Part shown: piece by piece, positions 63,833-64,000 of the stretch
Layout of the letters: each line of letters starts with the position of its first letter
Position numbering within the stretch: the first letter of the stretch is position 1
DNA from: Terriglobales bacterium
GTDB taxonomy: Bacteria > Acidobacteriota > Terriglobia > Terriglobales > Acidobacteriaceae
Direction: 5' to 3'
DNA: 64,000 nt
NCBI GenBank assembly: GCA_035487355.1
Contig: DATHMF010000022.1
Coordinates: forward strand, 140,550-204,549
Translations under genes and position numbers: made by a program
The notes under the pieces: generated by a model
Told to the model about the DNA's origin: nothing
Databases searched by the model: none
The model's input: the letters and a program-made list of their open reading frames with translations, nothing else

Positions 63833-64000
63833 TCAGGTCGCAGAGAGCGCACTGATCGTAACGTAATATCCGTCCGGATCTCGGAGCGAGAACTCCTTGG
63901 TTTGAGTGTTCGGATTCACGTGTGGCTCCTCTTCGAGCCGAGTGACGAGAGAGCGTGCCCTTTGAAGCGCCAGGTCGAAATCATCGACACGGAAGAACAA
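63833..64000 (-). CDS. VOC/glyoxalase-family protein, C-terminal end
   Basis: 55 residues are visible before the window edge, reading LFFRVDDFDLALQRARSLVTRLEEEPHVNPNTQTKEFSLRDPDGYYVTISALSAT. F-x-LRDPDGYYVTI is the usual last strand of vicinal-oxygen-chelate domains with the metal-ligand Glu shortly before it. The gene continues beyond the window. Function cannot be assigned. Confidence 0.8.
   Translation of the reverse strand: MFFRVDDFDLALQRARSLVTRLEEEPHVNPNTQTKEFSLRDPDGYYVTISALSAT

Overview
The window looks like a chromosomal segment of an acidobacterium (Terriglobia/Koribacter-like). This rests on gene content, not on any marker gene. The pointers are a large Oar-type TonB-dependent receptor with a carboxypeptidase-regulatory N-domain, an Ig-like/beta-propeller surface protein of about 1860 residues, ECF sigma factors paired with acidobacterial-style membrane anti-sigma proteins, a TPR-CHAT protein, many small secreted proteins of unknown function, and dispersed GC-rich palindromic repeats between genes. 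There is no rRNA, tRNA, CRISPR array, prophage or intact insertion sequence. One non-autonomous terminal-inverted-repeat element is visible.

Layout. 1-6.2 kb: the C-terminal part of a PHM/DBM-like copper monooxygenase-fold protein, an Asp/Arg-rich secreted protein with a clear terminator, an Asp/Glu racemase, a cupin, a B12-binding-type radical SAM protein preceded by a striking nested palindrome, and small proteins. 6.4-11.1 kb: a secreted PDZ-TPR-CHAT protein convergent with an ECF sigma factor and its membrane partner, the most system-like locus here. 11.4-15.1 kb: a YbaY+META protein, an STY0301-like protein, and a second ECF sigma gene with a zf-HC2/DUF4349 fusion. 15.1-21.1 kb: a small repeat element, a TrmJ-like methyltransferase, an esterase, a YkgJ-type cysteine-cluster protein, an HI0933-type flavoprotein and membrane proteins. 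21.8-25.1 kb: the TonB-dependent receptor. 25.2-32.4 kb: small hypotheticals among repeats, a hyaluronidase-like glycosidase, an ABC exporter half-transporter, L-fuconate dehydratase, and a zincin-like gene apparently split by a frameshift.

32.7-37.4 kb: a pair of tandem paralogues with a CsgG-like partner, a HAD phosphatase, a SEL1 protein and an NTF2-like protein. 37.6-42.1 kb: a beta-propeller-like secreted protein with a terminator, then two membrane proteins possibly concerned with metal. 42.2-44.5 kb: a GntR/UTRA regulator with a methyltransferase, and a GNAT acetyltransferase. 45.1-49.4 kb: a complete Tat-exported aldehyde oxidoreductase operon (2Fe-2S, Mo and FAD subunits) ending in a 73-residue Cys-rich protein. 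49.6-58.1 kb: secreted and outer-membrane proteins and the giant surface protein, whose leader carries a long hairpin. 58.1-64.0 kb: a RutE-type nitroreductase, a GAF-fused alpha-glucan phosphorylase, ester-cyclase and cupin proteins, a GlsB/YeaQ membrane protein and the edge of a VOC-family gene.

Most genes are monocistronic or in operons of two to four. The recurring themes are envelope and surface biology, membrane-tethered sigma-factor control, and carbohydrate or aldehyde metabolism. All functional calls come from reading motifs, without database searches.
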